Notes under the pieces: generated by a model | Database searches by the model: none | What the model was told of the DNA's origin: nothing | What the model saw: only the letters and a program-made list of their open reading frames with translations | Made by a program: the position numbers and the translations under genes | From: Flavobacteriales bacterium UBA1937 | GTDB lineage: Bacteria > Bacteroidota > Bacteroidia > Flavobacteriales > Weeksellaceae | Length of the DNA: 64,000 nucleotides | Direction: 5' to 3' | Assembly (NCBI GenBank): GCA_002337005.1 | Contig: DDFD01000053.1 | Coordinates: forward strand, 17,663 to 81,662 | In this document: in pieces, positions 17,051 through 26,700 of the stretch | Position numbering within the stretch: the stretch's first letter is position 1 | How the letters are laid out: the number at the start of each line of letters is the position of its first letter

Positions 17051-17200
17051 GTGGAGAATAAGGAAGAAGAAAAATTACCAAAATGGAAATCTATCTTAAA
17101 AAGATATGGCTGGATTGGTATTTTGTTTTTCTCTGTTAAAGGTACAATTTCACTTATCGCTATAATCTGGGGAGCAAATGCTCTAAAAGGTTGTATGTAA
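17051..17200 (+). CDS. Small single-TM protein, GTG start
   Basis: An intact 49-codon frame that starts with GTG: a charged, Glu/Lys-rich N terminus (MENKEEEKLPKWKSILKRYG) followed by a hydrophobic segment (WIGILFFSVKGTISLIAIIW) and a short tail ANALKGCM. The pattern of a soluble head plus a single transmembrane helix is that of a genuine small membrane protein, not noncoding DNA, and a -7 element precedes it. I recognise no family. It is short, so the coding call is moderate. Confidence 0.5.
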   Translation: MENKEEEKLPKWKSILKRYGWIGILFFSVKGTISLIAIIWGANALKGCM

Positions 17201-17304
17201 AATTTAACTTGATTATCAACTCATTATATTTTGTTTATTATTTTGTTTTAACTTTCGATTAAAATACTAATCATACCAAAAGAAACCACAAACAAAATAT
17301 TAAT

Positions 17305-17592
17305 ATGAAAAATTTAGTTTTAAGTTTTGCAATTCTGACATCAGTATTAAGTTTTGCACAACAAAGAGAAGATAGAAATCTAAGAGGCGAAAGAAAAAGA
17401 GTAGCACAAGGTATAAAATCTGGAGAAATAAAACCAAGAGAAGCGGTTGCTATTGAAAAACAAGCCCAAGATGTAAAACAAGCAAAAAGAGCTGCTGCTG
17501 CAGATGGTCAAATCACTGTAAAAGAAAGAGCAAAAATTGCAAGACAAGACAAACAGCTAGATAGAACTATCTATAGAAAGAAACACAATTGA
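17305..17592 (+). CDS. Small secreted basic protein of unknown function
   Basis: A 95-residue protein with a clear signal peptide (MKNLVLSFAILTSVLSFAQ). The mature part is strongly charged and helical, rich in Arg, Lys, Ala and Gln, with segments RGERKRVAQGIKSGEI, KPREAVAIEKQAQDV and ITVKERAKIARQDKQ. Similar short helical, coiled-coil-prone periplasmic proteins are common in flavobacteria, but I do not recognise a named family. A terminator lies 32 bp downstream, so it is expressed as its own unit. Confidence 0.7.
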   Translation: MKNLVLSFAILTSVLSFAQQREDRNLRGERKRVAQGIKSGEIKPREAVAIEKQAQDVKQAKRAAAADGQITVKERAKIARQDKQLDRTIYRKKHN

Positions 17593-17623
17593 TGATTACT
17601 ATATTTTTACTTAACACAAAATT

Positions 17624-17652
17624 GGAGAGGAATTTATTCTTCTCCTTTTTTT
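17624..17652 (+). terminator. Intrinsic terminator of the small secreted-protein gene
   Basis: A 10-bp stem GGAGAGGAAT / ATTCTTCTCC (one G-U pair) with a 2-nt loop and seven T. Confidence 0.8.
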
Positions 17653-17686
17653 ATGTAAATTTACTAAAGTATAAATCTCACCTAAC

Positions 17687-18625
17687 ATGAAAAGCAAATT
17701 TCTAATTATTTTAATTGTCATTTTCGGAACAATAATGATTAATGCTCAGGAAAATTTACCTAAAGTTATCTCTGGCAAAGTAGAAAGAATAGAAAATTTC
17801 TCATCAAAATATGTAACCGCGAGAAATATAGATATCTGGTTACCAGAAAATTACTCAACCAAGACAAAATATGCCGTTTTGTATATGCAAGATGGTCAAA
17901 TGCTCTACGATCCAGAAATGAGTTGGAACAAACAAGCTTGGAATGCTGATGATATAGCTTCAGAACTTATAAAATCTGAAAAAACCAAACCCTTTATTAT
18001 CGTAGGAATCTGGAATGGCGGTGAAACAAGACACTCTGATTATTTTCCTCAAAAACCTTTTGAAAAACTTAATCAAAAAGATAAAGATACTGTTATTGCT
18101 CAATTACAAAAATCTGGAAGAACCAAAGATGTTTTTCAACCAAAATCAGATAATTACCTTAGATTCTTAGTAGAAGAATTAAAGCCTTTTATTGATAAAA
18201 AATATTCTGTTTTAAAGGATCAAAAAAATACATTGATTGCAGGTAGTAGTATGGGTGGATTAATTTCTATGTATGCCATTTGTGAATATCCAAAAATTTT
18301 CGGGGGAGCTGCTTGTCTCTCTACGCATTGGCCAGGAACATTTACCTTAGATAATAATCCTATTCCGAACTCATTTTTGAATTACTTAAAAAACAATCTC
18401 CCCGACCCCAAAAATCATAAAATCTATTTTGATACGGGCGACCAAACTTTAGATGCTTTGTATCCTGAAATTCAAAAAAAGGCAGATGTTATTATGAAAG
18501 AAAAAGGATATAATTCTAAAAATTGGAAAACAGGATACTTCCTTGGAGAAAGTCACACTGAAACCTCTTGGAACAAAAGATTACATATTCCTTTAGAATT
18601 TTTGTTGAAAAAAAGATTAAAATAA
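17687..18625 (+). CDS. Secreted alpha/beta-hydrolase, esterase (Fes/IroE-like)
   Basis: A 312-residue hydrolase with a signal peptide (about residues 1-20, ending INAQ). It belongs to the esterase D / enterochelin-esterase-like group: DIWLPENYSTKTKYAVLYMQDGQ at the N terminus, nucleophile elbow GSSMGGL (Ser188) and catalytic His in GESHTETSW (about 293). Members hydrolyse esters of siderophores or acetylated sugars; the substrate here is unknown. The 3' end overlaps the convergent ada gene by 9 bp, so both stop codons lie in shared sequence. Confidence 0.85.
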   Translation: MKSKFLIILIVIFGTIMINAQENLPKVISGKVERIENFSSKYVTARNIDIWLPENYSTKTKYAVLYMQDGQMLYDPEMSWNKQAWNADDIASELIKSEKTKPFIIVGIWNGGETRHSDYFPQKPFEKLNQKDKDTVIAQLQKSGRTKDVFQPKSDNYLRFLVEELKPFIDKKYSVLKDQKNTLIAGSSMGGLISMYAICEYPKIFGGAACLSTHWPGTFTLDNNPIPNSFLNYLKNNLPDPKNHKIYFDTGDQTLDALYPEIQKKADVIMKEKGYNSKNWKTGYFLGESHTETSWNKRLHIPLEFLLKKRLK

Positions 18626-19660
18626 AATCGCTTTTTCTAGTTCAAGTAGTTTTTGTTTTCGCCAAATTCCGCCACCATAACCTGTAAGATTGCCATCGCT
18701 ACCAATTACTCTATGACAAGGAACTAAGATTGATATCTTGTTCATTCCGTTAGCATTAGCAACTGCGCGAACCTTATTTTTATCCCCTAAAATTTCAGCT
18801 TGTTTGGCATAACTCCAAGTATGTCCGTATGGAATTTTCATTAAAATTTCCCAAACCGATTTTTGAAAATCACTTCCTACAAAATCCAAAGGCACCGTAA
18901 AATCTGTTCTCTTTCCTTCAAAATATTCTGAAAGTTCTTTTTCTAATATTTCAAAAACAGGATTTTCGCCTTGTACAATATTGGCATTTAGCGATTTAGA
19001 AAGATGTTTTAGTTCTGTTTCAAGCATTTTACGGTCAGTAAATTCTAGCATACAAATCCCGTTTTCTGTTGCAGCAGCGTACATTGTACCTAGAGGTGTT
19101 TCTATTCGTTTTAAATCAATAATTTTTTGATTCTTAGAATTTTTAGGAGAAACACCGAAAACATTTTTAAAACTTTCGGTAAAACCACTTAAACTTTCGT
19201 AACCACTTTCAAAAGCAGTTTCTGTAACACTCTCCCCTTTTTGAATTTTCTTAAAAGCCGAATTTATTCTAAACATCCTTTGGTACGCTTGGAAGGTAAT
19301 TCCGTGATTTTTAAGAAACCATCGTCTCATTTTGGCAGGTTCTATTCCACGTTTTACCAAATCATAATCCTTAAATTTTAATGATGGATTATCTACCAAC
19401 TCATTTATAATTTCTTGAATATATTTTGGTGTTTCATTGAGTTTTTCTAGTGGTTTGCATACTTTACAAGGGCGATAACCTTTTAAAATAGCTTCTTTGG
19501 TATTGTCAAAAAATTCTACATTTTCTGGTTTTGGTTTTCTGGCAGTACAAGTTGGCCTGCAAAAAATTCCTGTAGTTTTTACGCCCATCCAAAAAATGCC
19601 TTCGAAACTGGCGTCTTTGTTGAAGGAAGCGTTGTACATTATTTCGTTTGATAAATTCAT
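18617..19660 (-). CDS. ada: Ada: methylphosphotriester acceptor, AraC regulator and O6-methylguanine-DNA methyltransferase
   Basis: A 347-residue trifunctional protein of the adaptive response to alkylation. The N-terminal zinc site has Cys34, Cys38, Cys65 and Cys68 (GIFCRPTCTA ... RPCKVCKP); Cys34 is the expected methyl-phosphotriester acceptor. An AraC-type HTH follows (about 85-170, with ESGYESLSGFTESFKNVFG). The C-terminal methyltransferase domain has the acceptor Cys315 in VPCHRVIG. When methylated it would activate its own and other repair genes. The upstream region contains a palindromic repeat. All domains are intact and length is typical. Confidence 0.96.
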   Translation of the reverse strand: MNLSNEIMYNASFNKDASFEGIFWMGVKTTGIFCRPTCTARKPKPENVEFFDNTKEAILKGYRPCKVCKPLEKLNETPKYIQEIINELVDNPSLKFKDYDLVKRGIEPAKMRRWFLKNHGITFQAYQRMFRINSAFKKIQKGESVTETAFESGYESLSGFTESFKNVFGVSPKNSKNQKIIDLKRIETPLGTMYAAATENGICMLEFTDRKMLETELKHLSKSLNANIVQGENPVFEILEKELSEYFEGKRTDFTVPLDFVGSDFQKSVWEILMKIPYGHTWSYAKQAEILGDKNKVRAVANANGMNKISILVPCHRVIGSDGNLTGYGGGIWRKQKLLELEKAILF

Positions 19661-19679
19661 ATTTGATATTTAACTTAAA

Positions 19680-19711
19680 ACTTTGTCAAAGATTTTCTAC
19701 TTTGACAAAGT
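19680..19711. repeat. Palindromic repeat, copy 1
   Basis: Perfect 12-bp inverted arms ACTTTGTCAAAG / CTTTGACAAAGT around an 8-nt loop; each arm is itself a near-palindrome (CTTTG-T-CAAAG). It lies between the ada start and the terminator of the upstream gene. The same arms recur at 23731-23774. Confidence 0.8.
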
Positions 19712-19777
19712 ATTGCAAATGTAGATTTTTAAAAACATAGATTACAACCGAAAAATGGACAAGTATTTTTAAAAGAA

Positions 19778-19803
19778 AAAGACTTGAAACAAATCAAGTC
19801 TTT
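19778..19803 (-). terminator. Intrinsic terminator of the orphan membrane-protein gene
   Basis: A 9-bp stem AAAGACTTG / CAAGTCTTT with an 8-nt loop and a T-rich tail on the minus strand, 5 bp after the stop codon. Confidence 0.75.
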
Positions 19804-19808
19804 TTGAA

Positions 19809-21674
19809 TTATTCTGGCAATGATCGCCATTTTTGTATAATTGATGTATAGAAATAGAGAAATACAAAACTTGCAATTAAGCAAATAAAACTGATTAAGG
19901 TAGAACCCCATTCTTCAAAAATTGTAGTACAGTATTTAAAATCTATACAATTTTTTTGTTGGTGTTCATTTATAATTCCGAAATGCAATAATACAAACCA
20001 AATAAAGCCATTAATGGCAATAACAATCATCACACCCAATACATTTTTATTAAACTTCTTTTGTCCAAAAATAGTACTCAATAAAATAAAAACACCTATT
20101 ATCCAAATAAGATACAAGGTAAAAAATTCTCTAATTGAACTCATAAATTCAAAAATAAAACCAGACAAAAGTGATAGTAAAATAATGGTTAACATTAAAA
20201 CACCAGAAGTTACGGAACTGAATAAAAATATACGCAAACTAGTTACCCTAAAACTAAAAACTATTGTAGAAAGAATAAAAGCTACCCAAAGCATAATATG
20301 AATACTTTCTGTAAATACACTAGAATCTCTAATATCATCTATATTTTCTAATGTGGTTTTTAAATTTTCGTTTTCGTAGAAATAATTGGTTAGATTAGCC
20401 CTAAAAAACTCTTCTGGAGTTTCTATATCTTTAGAAGTTTCTTTTGGTAATGGTAATACTTCTTGTTCATAATTTTCGTTATCTATTACAGTAGCGGCAG
20501 CGCTATCTACTACAGCTTCGGCAGCTTCTGGATTATTACTATACTGGTATTCATAATAATCTCCTTTGTGATTATCCTTGTTTTTAATGAAATTTTTTAC
20601 TTCAAAAAAATCGGGGTGATAAATTAATTTGAGCCAAGATTTAGAATCTAAATTTGTTTTAATCTTCAATTCTTTAGAAATTTCTAAAAACTGAGAAAGT
20701 AGTTTTTCAATTTCAACAGGGTTTTTCCTTTTTAATAATTCTACAGTAGATTGATTGATAGCAAAGCTTTCCTTCTTTAATAAACTATCGGTAGCTAGAT
20801 TATCCACATCAAGATTTACATTATAGGTTCTTCTGCTATAATTATAATTTTCATAATTTTTAAAATAAAAAACACCAGAATAATTATAAAAAGATGGTTT
20901 CGGAGTTAGAATTTCTGAACTTAAATCTACCACCTCTTTTTTAAAATAATAAGTAACACTATTTTGTTTTTGTTCTTTGTAAGCTAGTTTTGTTTTATTT
21001 GCTTTTTCTGGCTCTGGATAAAGAAACATCCCTAGTGAATCTTTTTTATATATGGTTTTAGAATAAACACTAAAAAATTGATAATTTCTATCCAAAAAAG
21101 TAAAATAAGGCTTGTTTTGTTCTATTTTCTTGTCACTTCTTTCACAAAAAAGCTGAGAAAAAACTGAAGGATATCTTCTTTGGTCTAATGTGTAATCTTC
21201 TAAAGAAATGGTAAGAAAAGGAGCAGCTTTATTGATGGTTTCAATTTTTTTCTTCATGCTCACCTCGTCATATTTTGTATTAATAAACAACTTAAAACCA
21301 GCCATGTAAGAATAATAAAATGTGGTAGCTGCTAAAAAAATGATAAAATATTGAAAAAACTGAAAAAATAATTTATGATTAGAGCTGGGATAGAAGTTTT
21401 TAAAAGAATTGTTCTTAAACATCATTACTAACCAAACTACTATGATTAATAAACTTATAATTAGATTGACAAATATGAGCCCTTCTGTAAAATAATCTGA
21501 AATCACATTGGTCGTTTGTAAAGATTCTGGATTAGCATGTGAGAAAAATCCTATAAAAAAGAATAAAATATGAATGATAATATTTACTAAAAGCATCCAA
21601 ACAATTTTTGTATTCCAAATAGTTGGATAGTTTTCTAGTAAATACTGATCAATTTTAGTAAAATATGTTTTCAT
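19809..21674 (-). CDS. Integral membrane protein of unknown function, partner of the adjacent ABC ATPase
   Basis: A 621-residue protein with three predicted membrane helices at about 25-45, 65-85 and 105-125, a polar region of about 320 residues rich in Lys, Tyr and Asn, and four to five helices from about 455 to the C terminus. The architecture (helix pair, large exterior or cytoplasmic domain, multi-helix end) resembles ABC-2-type exporter permeases, though I do not recognise a named family. It lies 53 bp downstream of an ABC ATPase gene in the same direction, so it is probably that ATPase's membrane partner. The substrate is unknown. Confidence 0.7.
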   Translation of the reverse strand: MKTYFTKIDQYLLENYPTIWNTKIVWMLLVNIIIHILFFFIGFFSHANPESLQTTNVISDYFTEGLIFVNLIISLLIIVVWLVMMFKNNSFKNFYPSSNHKLFFQFFQYFIIFLAATTFYYSYMAGFKLFINTKYDEVSMKKKIETINKAAPFLTISLEDYTLDQRRYPSVFSQLFCERSDKKIEQNKPYFTFLDRNYQFFSVYSKTIYKKDSLGMFLYPEPEKANKTKLAYKEQKQNSVTYYFKKEVVDLSSEILTPKPSFYNYSGVFYFKNYENYNYSRRTYNVNLDVDNLATDSLLKKESFAINQSTVELLKRKNPVEIEKLLSQFLEISKELKIKTNLDSKSWLKLIYHPDFFEVKNFIKNKDNHKGDYYEYQYSNNPEAAEAVVDSAAATVIDNENYEQEVLPLPKETSKDIETPEEFFRANLTNYFYENENLKTTLENIDDIRDSSVFTESIHIMLWVAFILSTIVFSFRVTSLRIFLFSSVTSGVLMLTIILLSLLSGFIFEFMSSIREFFTLYLIWIIGVFILLSTIFGQKKFNKNVLGVMIVIAINGFIWFVLLHFGIINEHQQKNCIDFKYCTTIFEEWGSTLISFICLIASFVFLYFYTSIIQKWRSLPE

Positions 21675-21727
21675 GAATATTGGTTTTAAAGATAATAATA
21701 TACCGTTAAAAAAGATTTTAAATACAA

Positions 21728-22882
21728 TTAGTGAACAAAAAATCTTCTGGTAGAATTAGAAATATTTCTAAGATAAGTAATCTGAATTTTGGCATTCCCT
21801 AGTGCAGCAATCACTTGATAAAGTTCTGTTTCTTCTGCAAAATAAGCGACAAAGACACCTCCATTAAAACTCAATTTTTCTAATTTAAAATTTTTGAAAG
21901 TTTCTAGTAAATCTTCTCTAGAATTAGAAGTATCTATTTCTATAATAAGTTGATTATCTGATGCTAAATCATCCGCATTTTCATTATTTTTGTACTGTCC
22001 GTTTTTAAGAAAGATAACTTTATCAGACACTTTTTCTACTTCATAAAGCTGTTGAGAGCTAAGAATTAAAGCGATAGGATGATTTACAGAATTAGCTATT
22101 GCTTTTAAATCTTCTAAAATAACCTGCTGCGCCAGTACATCTAAATTAGCTAATGGTTCATCTAAAAGCAGAAGTTCGGGTTTTCTGAGCAAAGTTCTAG
22201 CCAATTCAAAACGCATTTTATATCCCGAAGAAAGCTCACTCCACTTTAAATGTTTGTAGTTCCAAAGTCCCAATCTTGCAATCATCATAAGAACTCTAGT
22301 CTCATTCTCTTCAGAAGAAATACCATAATTAGACAATACAAATTTTAGATTATCTTTCAGGCTGCCGTACCATTTTGCGGTTCTTTGCGGTATGTAAACC
22401 AACTTAGTACGCAGGTCATAATCATTTTTAGGAATTTGATTAAAACTGTAGTTGAGTTCTCCTTCGTTATAAGAAATTTCTTTAGCCAAAATCCTAAGTA
22501 AAGTGGTTTTACCATTCCCGTTTTCGCCAACCAAGCCATAAACTTGACCTTTTTTTATCTCTACTGAAACTGGCCCTAGAGAAAATTTTTTACTGCCATA
22601 ACTTTTCAGAATATTTCTAGCACGCAATACAGATTGCTCATTATTATATTCTTCTACAGGAATAGTCGCAATTTCTTGTAATAAAATTTTAGATTTCTCT
22701 ATGAGTTCATCCGTATAAGTAGGATATTTTTCTTTCCAGTCAGTAAGTTCAATTACCTTTTTATAAATACTCATATTCTGAGTATCCATAGCACAATCTA
22801 GCATTTTACGAAACCCTAAAACGCTATCTTTATTGTCAAAAAAATTTAAAACTTCTAGAACTCTTAGTTGGTGTTTTGTCAT
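21728..22882 (-). CDS. ABC transporter ATP-binding protein with helical N-terminal extension
   Basis: A 384-residue ATPase. An unusual helical N-terminal extension of about 85 residues precedes a standard nucleotide-binding domain: Walker A GENGNGKTT (about 119-127), signature LSSGYKMRFELART, Walker B LLLLDEPLANLD, and H-loop region IALILSSQQLYEVE. The H-loop His appears to be Ser/Gln, but Walker B Glu is present. A C-terminal domain of about 80 residues follows. The order of genes suggests an exporter with the next gene's membrane protein. Gene-specific function unknown. Confidence 0.8.
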   Translation of the reverse strand: MTKHQLRVLEVLNFFDNKDSVLGFRKMLDCAMDTQNMSIYKKVIELTDWKEKYPTYTDELIEKSKILLQEIATIPVEEYNNEQSVLRARNILKSYGSKKFSLGPVSVEIKKGQVYGLVGENGNGKTTLLRILAKEISYNEGELNYSFNQIPKNDYDLRTKLVYIPQRTAKWYGSLKDNLKFVLSNYGISSEENETRVLMMIARLGLWNYKHLKWSELSSGYKMRFELARTLLRKPELLLLDEPLANLDVLAQQVILEDLKAIANSVNHPIALILSSQQLYEVEKVSDKVIFLKNGQYKNNENADDLASDNQLIIEIDTSNSREDLLETFKNFKLEKLSFNGGVFVAYFAEETELYQVIAALGNAKIQITYLRNISNSTRRFFVH

Positions 22883-22885
22883 AAA

Positions 22886-22913
22886 GATTATTAGTTATTG
22901 ATTATTGATTTTA
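22886..22913. repeat. 7-bp-period repeat array upstream of ABC ATPase gene
   Basis: Four heptads in exact register: GATTATT, AGTTATT, GATTATT, GATTTTA, immediately before the ABC ATPase start codon. Confidence 0.6.
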
Positions 22914-22976
22914 AAAACAGTTCAAGATACAAAATATTGTATTACAAAAACGATTTTACTGCATGAAGTGTAAAAA

Positions 22977-23004
22977 AATCCGTTTTTTAATTAAAAAACG
23001 GATT
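22977..23004 (-). terminator. Intrinsic terminator of the DUF2911 gene
   Basis: A near-perfect stem AATCCGTTTTTT / AAAAAACGGATT with a 4-nt loop and a T run on the minus strand, 21 bp after the stop. Confidence 0.8.
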
Positions 23005-23025
23005 CTTCTTTTAAATAGATAAATA

Positions 23026-23643
23026 TTATTTTTTGGGCTCACTTTTCTTTTTGATATCGCCTTCTATTTTTTTGATATTTCTTAATTGTTCTATAATTTG
23101 TAAAGTTTCTTCTACATTCTGAATTTCTACCGGAACATCTGCTCTGGTTTTGTCCCATTCAAAAACTAGGTTCAACTTTTCGTCTGTAATATCTTCGAAA
23201 TTAATGGTAAAACGTTCCATTTTTTCGTTCATCATTTTTACAGGAACAGTGGTAGAAGCTACATCTTCTTTGGCATCATAGGTATAAGCGCCCCAATTGT
23301 TAATTCCTTTATTTAAGATGATTTTCCATTCTTTTTCTTGTGGCACTATGTAAAGAGCATACACTCCTTTCTTAACTTTTTGTCCACCAAAAACTACATC
23401 TTGCCCAAAGGTAATTCTAGAAGCTTCATTAGCACCAGCTCTCCAAACTTGACCAAAAGGAACCAATTCTCCGAAAATTTTTCTTCCTTTCACAGCAGGT
23501 CTTCCGTACTCAATAGAAATTTTAGTAACAGAAAATTGCTGTTCCACCGCTTGTCTAGGACTTACCGCTGGTATATTGTATTGCTGAGAAAAACCAAGCA
23601 TTGCTACATTTAGAAATGCGAAAAGTGAAATTCTTTTTAACAT
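23026..23643 (-). CDS. DUF2911 secreted protein
   Basis: About 205 residues with a signal peptide (MLKRISLFAFLNVAMLGFSQ). The recurring pattern ISIEYGRPAVKGRKIFG, VPFGQVWRAGANEASRITF and GVYALYIVPQEKEWKIILNK identifies the DUF2911 family, common in Bacteroidota and of unknown biochemical role. I chose the Met at 23643 because the other candidate, nine bases upstream, gives only a short extra MIF before the same signal peptide. Single-gene unit: own terminator downstream. Confidence 0.85.
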   Translation of the reverse strand: MLKRISLFAFLNVAMLGFSQQYNIPAVSPRQAVEQQFSVTKISIEYGRPAVKGRKIFGELVPFGQVWRAGANEASRITFGQDVVFGGQKVKKGVYALYIVPQEKEWKIILNKGINNWGAYTYDAKEDVASTTVPVKMMNEKMERFTINFEDITDEKLNLVFEWDKTRADVPVEIQNVEETLQIIEQLRNIKKIEGDIKKKSEPKK

Positions 23644-23690
23644 AAATATCATTTTAAATTTTTGATAAAGATAATATTTTTAAAATAAAA

Positions 23691-23719
23691 AACCTCTAAG
23701 AAATAAAATCTTAGAGGTT
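23691..23719 (-). terminator. Intrinsic terminator of carB
   Basis: Perfect 10-bp stem AACCTCTAAG / CTTAGAGGTT with a 9-nt loop and T-rich tail on the minus strand; the palindromic repeat copy 2 lies between it and carB. Confidence 0.8.
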
Positions 23720-23730
23720 ATCTATTAGAA

Positions 23731-23774
23731 ACTTTGTCAAAGATTTCTTTGCTTCGCAAAAACTTTGACAAAGT
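23731..23774. repeat. Palindromic repeat, copy 2
   Basis: The same 12-bp arms as copy 1 (ACTTTGTCAAAG and CTTTGACAAAGT) enclose a 20-nt centre that forms a further hairpin TTTGC-TTC-GCAAA. It lies 4 bp after the carB stop codon, in front of the carB terminator. Confidence 0.8.
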
Positions 23775-23778
23775 AGAT

Positions 23779-26700
23779 TTACATAGCTTCCATTTTGAAG
23801 TTCATACTTTCAATCACTTTTACCAAAGCAGCTACGGTATCCATAGAAGTGAGACAAGGCACACCATTTTCTACAGAAGTTCTTCTGATTTGGAAACCGT
23901 CTCTTTCGGATTGTTTTCCAGATTTGGTGGTGTTTACTACGTATTGTACTTTTCCTTTTTGAATTAAATCAATCAAGTTTACATCTCCTTCGTTTATTTT
24001 ATAACCAATTTTTGTAGGAATGCCGTGCTCGATAAAATATTGAGCAGTTCCTTCTGTAGCCCAAATTCTGAAGCCCATATCAAATAATCTCTTCGCCAAA
24101 GCTGCCGCTTCTGGCTTATCTTTATCTGAAATGGTGAATAAGAATGCTCCGTGTAAAGGAACTTTTCTACCAGCACCTACCAAACCTTTATACAATGCTT
24201 TTTCTAAGGTTAAATCTTTGCCCATTACTTCTCCCGTAGATTTCATTTCTGGACCTAAGGTAATATCTACTTTCGTTAATTTAGAGAAAGAGAAAACCGG
24301 AACTTTTACATACACCCCTTCTTTTATTGGAACTAAACCGTTTTCGTAACCTAAATCTTTCAATTTAGCTCCTAAAATTGCTTTTGTAGCGAGATTTGCC
24401 ATCGGAACATCTGTAATTTTCGAAAGGAAAGGAACAGTTCTAGACGAACGCGGATTTACCTCAATTACATACACCTCATCTTCGAAAAGTACATACTGAA
24501 TATTCATTAATCCAACTACATTTAAACCTCTTGCTAATCTTTCTGTATATTCTATCAATTGTTGATTGGCTTTTTCAGAAATATTTTGTGGAGGATACAT
24601 TGCAATACTATCTCCAGAGTGTACTCCTGCTCTTTCGATGTGTTCCATAATTCCTGGAATTACCACCGTTTCGCCATCACAAATTGCATCTACTTCTAGT
24701 TCTTTACCAATCATATATTTGTCAATAAGAATAGGATGCTCTGGATTTACATCTACTGCTGTATCCATATATCTCGCTAATTCTTCTTCGGCATATACAA
24801 TTTCCATAGCTCTACCTCCCAAAACATAGCTTGGTCTTACCAAAACAGGGAAACCAATTTCTCTGGCAATTACCAATGCATCTTCTTTGTTAAAACAAGT
24901 GCTTCCTTTTGGCTGAGGAATGCCTAATTCTTGTAATGCTTTTTCAAATTTATCACGATTTTCTGCTCGGTCTAGATCTTCTAAAGAAGTTCCTAAAATC
25001 TGTACGCCGTGATGTGCTAATTTATCTGCAAGGTTAATAGCGGTTTGTCCGCCAAACTGAACCACCACCCCTTTTGGTTTTTCTAGTTCTATAATGTTCA
25101 TTACATCTTCTTCCGTTAATGGTTCGAAGTATAATTTATCTGAAATAGAGAAATCTGTAGAAACTGTTTCAGGATTATTGTTGATGATAATCGCTTCATA
25201 ACCCATTTCTTTAATTGCCCAAACTGAGTGAACGGTTGCGTAATCAAACTCTACGCCCTGCCCTATTCTGATAGGCCCAGAACCCAGAACGATTACTTTT
25301 TCTTTATCCGAAACTATGCTTTCATTTTCTTCTTCGTAAGAACCGTAAAAATAAGGCGTTTCACTTTCAAATTCAGCAGCGCAAGTATCTACCATTTTAT
25401 AAACTGGCATTACTCCGTTTTCTTTTCTGAATTTAAAAATTTCTCTGTGGCTAGTATCCCAAAGATGCGCAATATTAACATCAGAAAAACCTAATTTCTT
25501 AGCTTCTCTTAGAATTTCTGCATTGAATTTATTTTCGGAAATTGTTTTTTCAAAATCTACTAATTTCTTAAATTTCCAAACAAAAAATTTATCAATTTTA
25601 CTCCATTCTACGATGGTTTCCCAATTATAACCTTTTCTAAGTGCATCTCCTATAATAAATAATCTTTCGTCATCACAAACTCTTATTCTTCTTTCGATAT
25701 CTTCTTCAGTAAGTGCTGCCGCTTGTTTAGATTTAAGACCAAGATGTTGAATTCCTGTTTCTAAAGAACGAATCGCTTTCATTAAAGATTCTTCAAAAGT
25801 TCTTCCGATTGCCATTACCTCACCTGTTGCTTTCATTTGAGTAGAAAGTCTTCGGTCTGCATGCTCGAATTTATCAAAAGGAAATCTAGGAATTTTAGTT
25901 ACCACATAATCCAAAGCTGGCTCGAAACAAGCATACGTTTTACCAGTTACAGGATTTAGCATTTCGTCTAGTGTAAGACCTACTGCAATTTTTGCTGCCA
26001 ATTTTGCAATAGGATAGCCTGTAGCTTTACTTGCCAAAGCAGATGAACGAGAAACTCGAGGATTTACTTCAATAATATAATAATCAAAAGAATGAGGATC
26101 TAGCGCCAACTGTACATTACAACCACCTTCTATTCCTAAAGCTCTGATGATTTTGAGCGAAGCATTTCTCAGCATTTGATATTCTCTATCCGAAAGTGTC
26201 TGAGAAGGCGCTACTACAATAGAATCTCCGGTGTGAACACCAACTGGATCTATGTTCTCCATATTACAAACCACAATAGCATTGTCATTTGCATCACGCA
26301 TTACTTCGTATTCTATTTCTTTGAAACCTGCAATTGATTTTTCAATAAGACACTGATTTACAGGACTATACTTAAGACCGTTAGCCGTAATTTCTTTTAA
26401 TTCTGTTTCATTATTGGCAATTCCACCACCTGTACCGCCCATCGTAAAAGCAGGACGAACGATTACTGGATAGCCAATTTCTGCTGCGAAATTTAATGCA
26501 CCTTGCACATCATTTACAATATCAGAATCCGGAACAGGCTCATTCAATTCTCTCATCAAAGCACGGAAAAGTTCTCTATCTTCCGCTTGATTAATGGCAG
26601 AAAGTTTAGTTCCTAAAACCTCTACACCGCATTCTTCTAAAATTCCAGAATTTTGTAATTCTACTGCCATATTAAGACCTGTTTGTCCGCCCAAAGTAGG

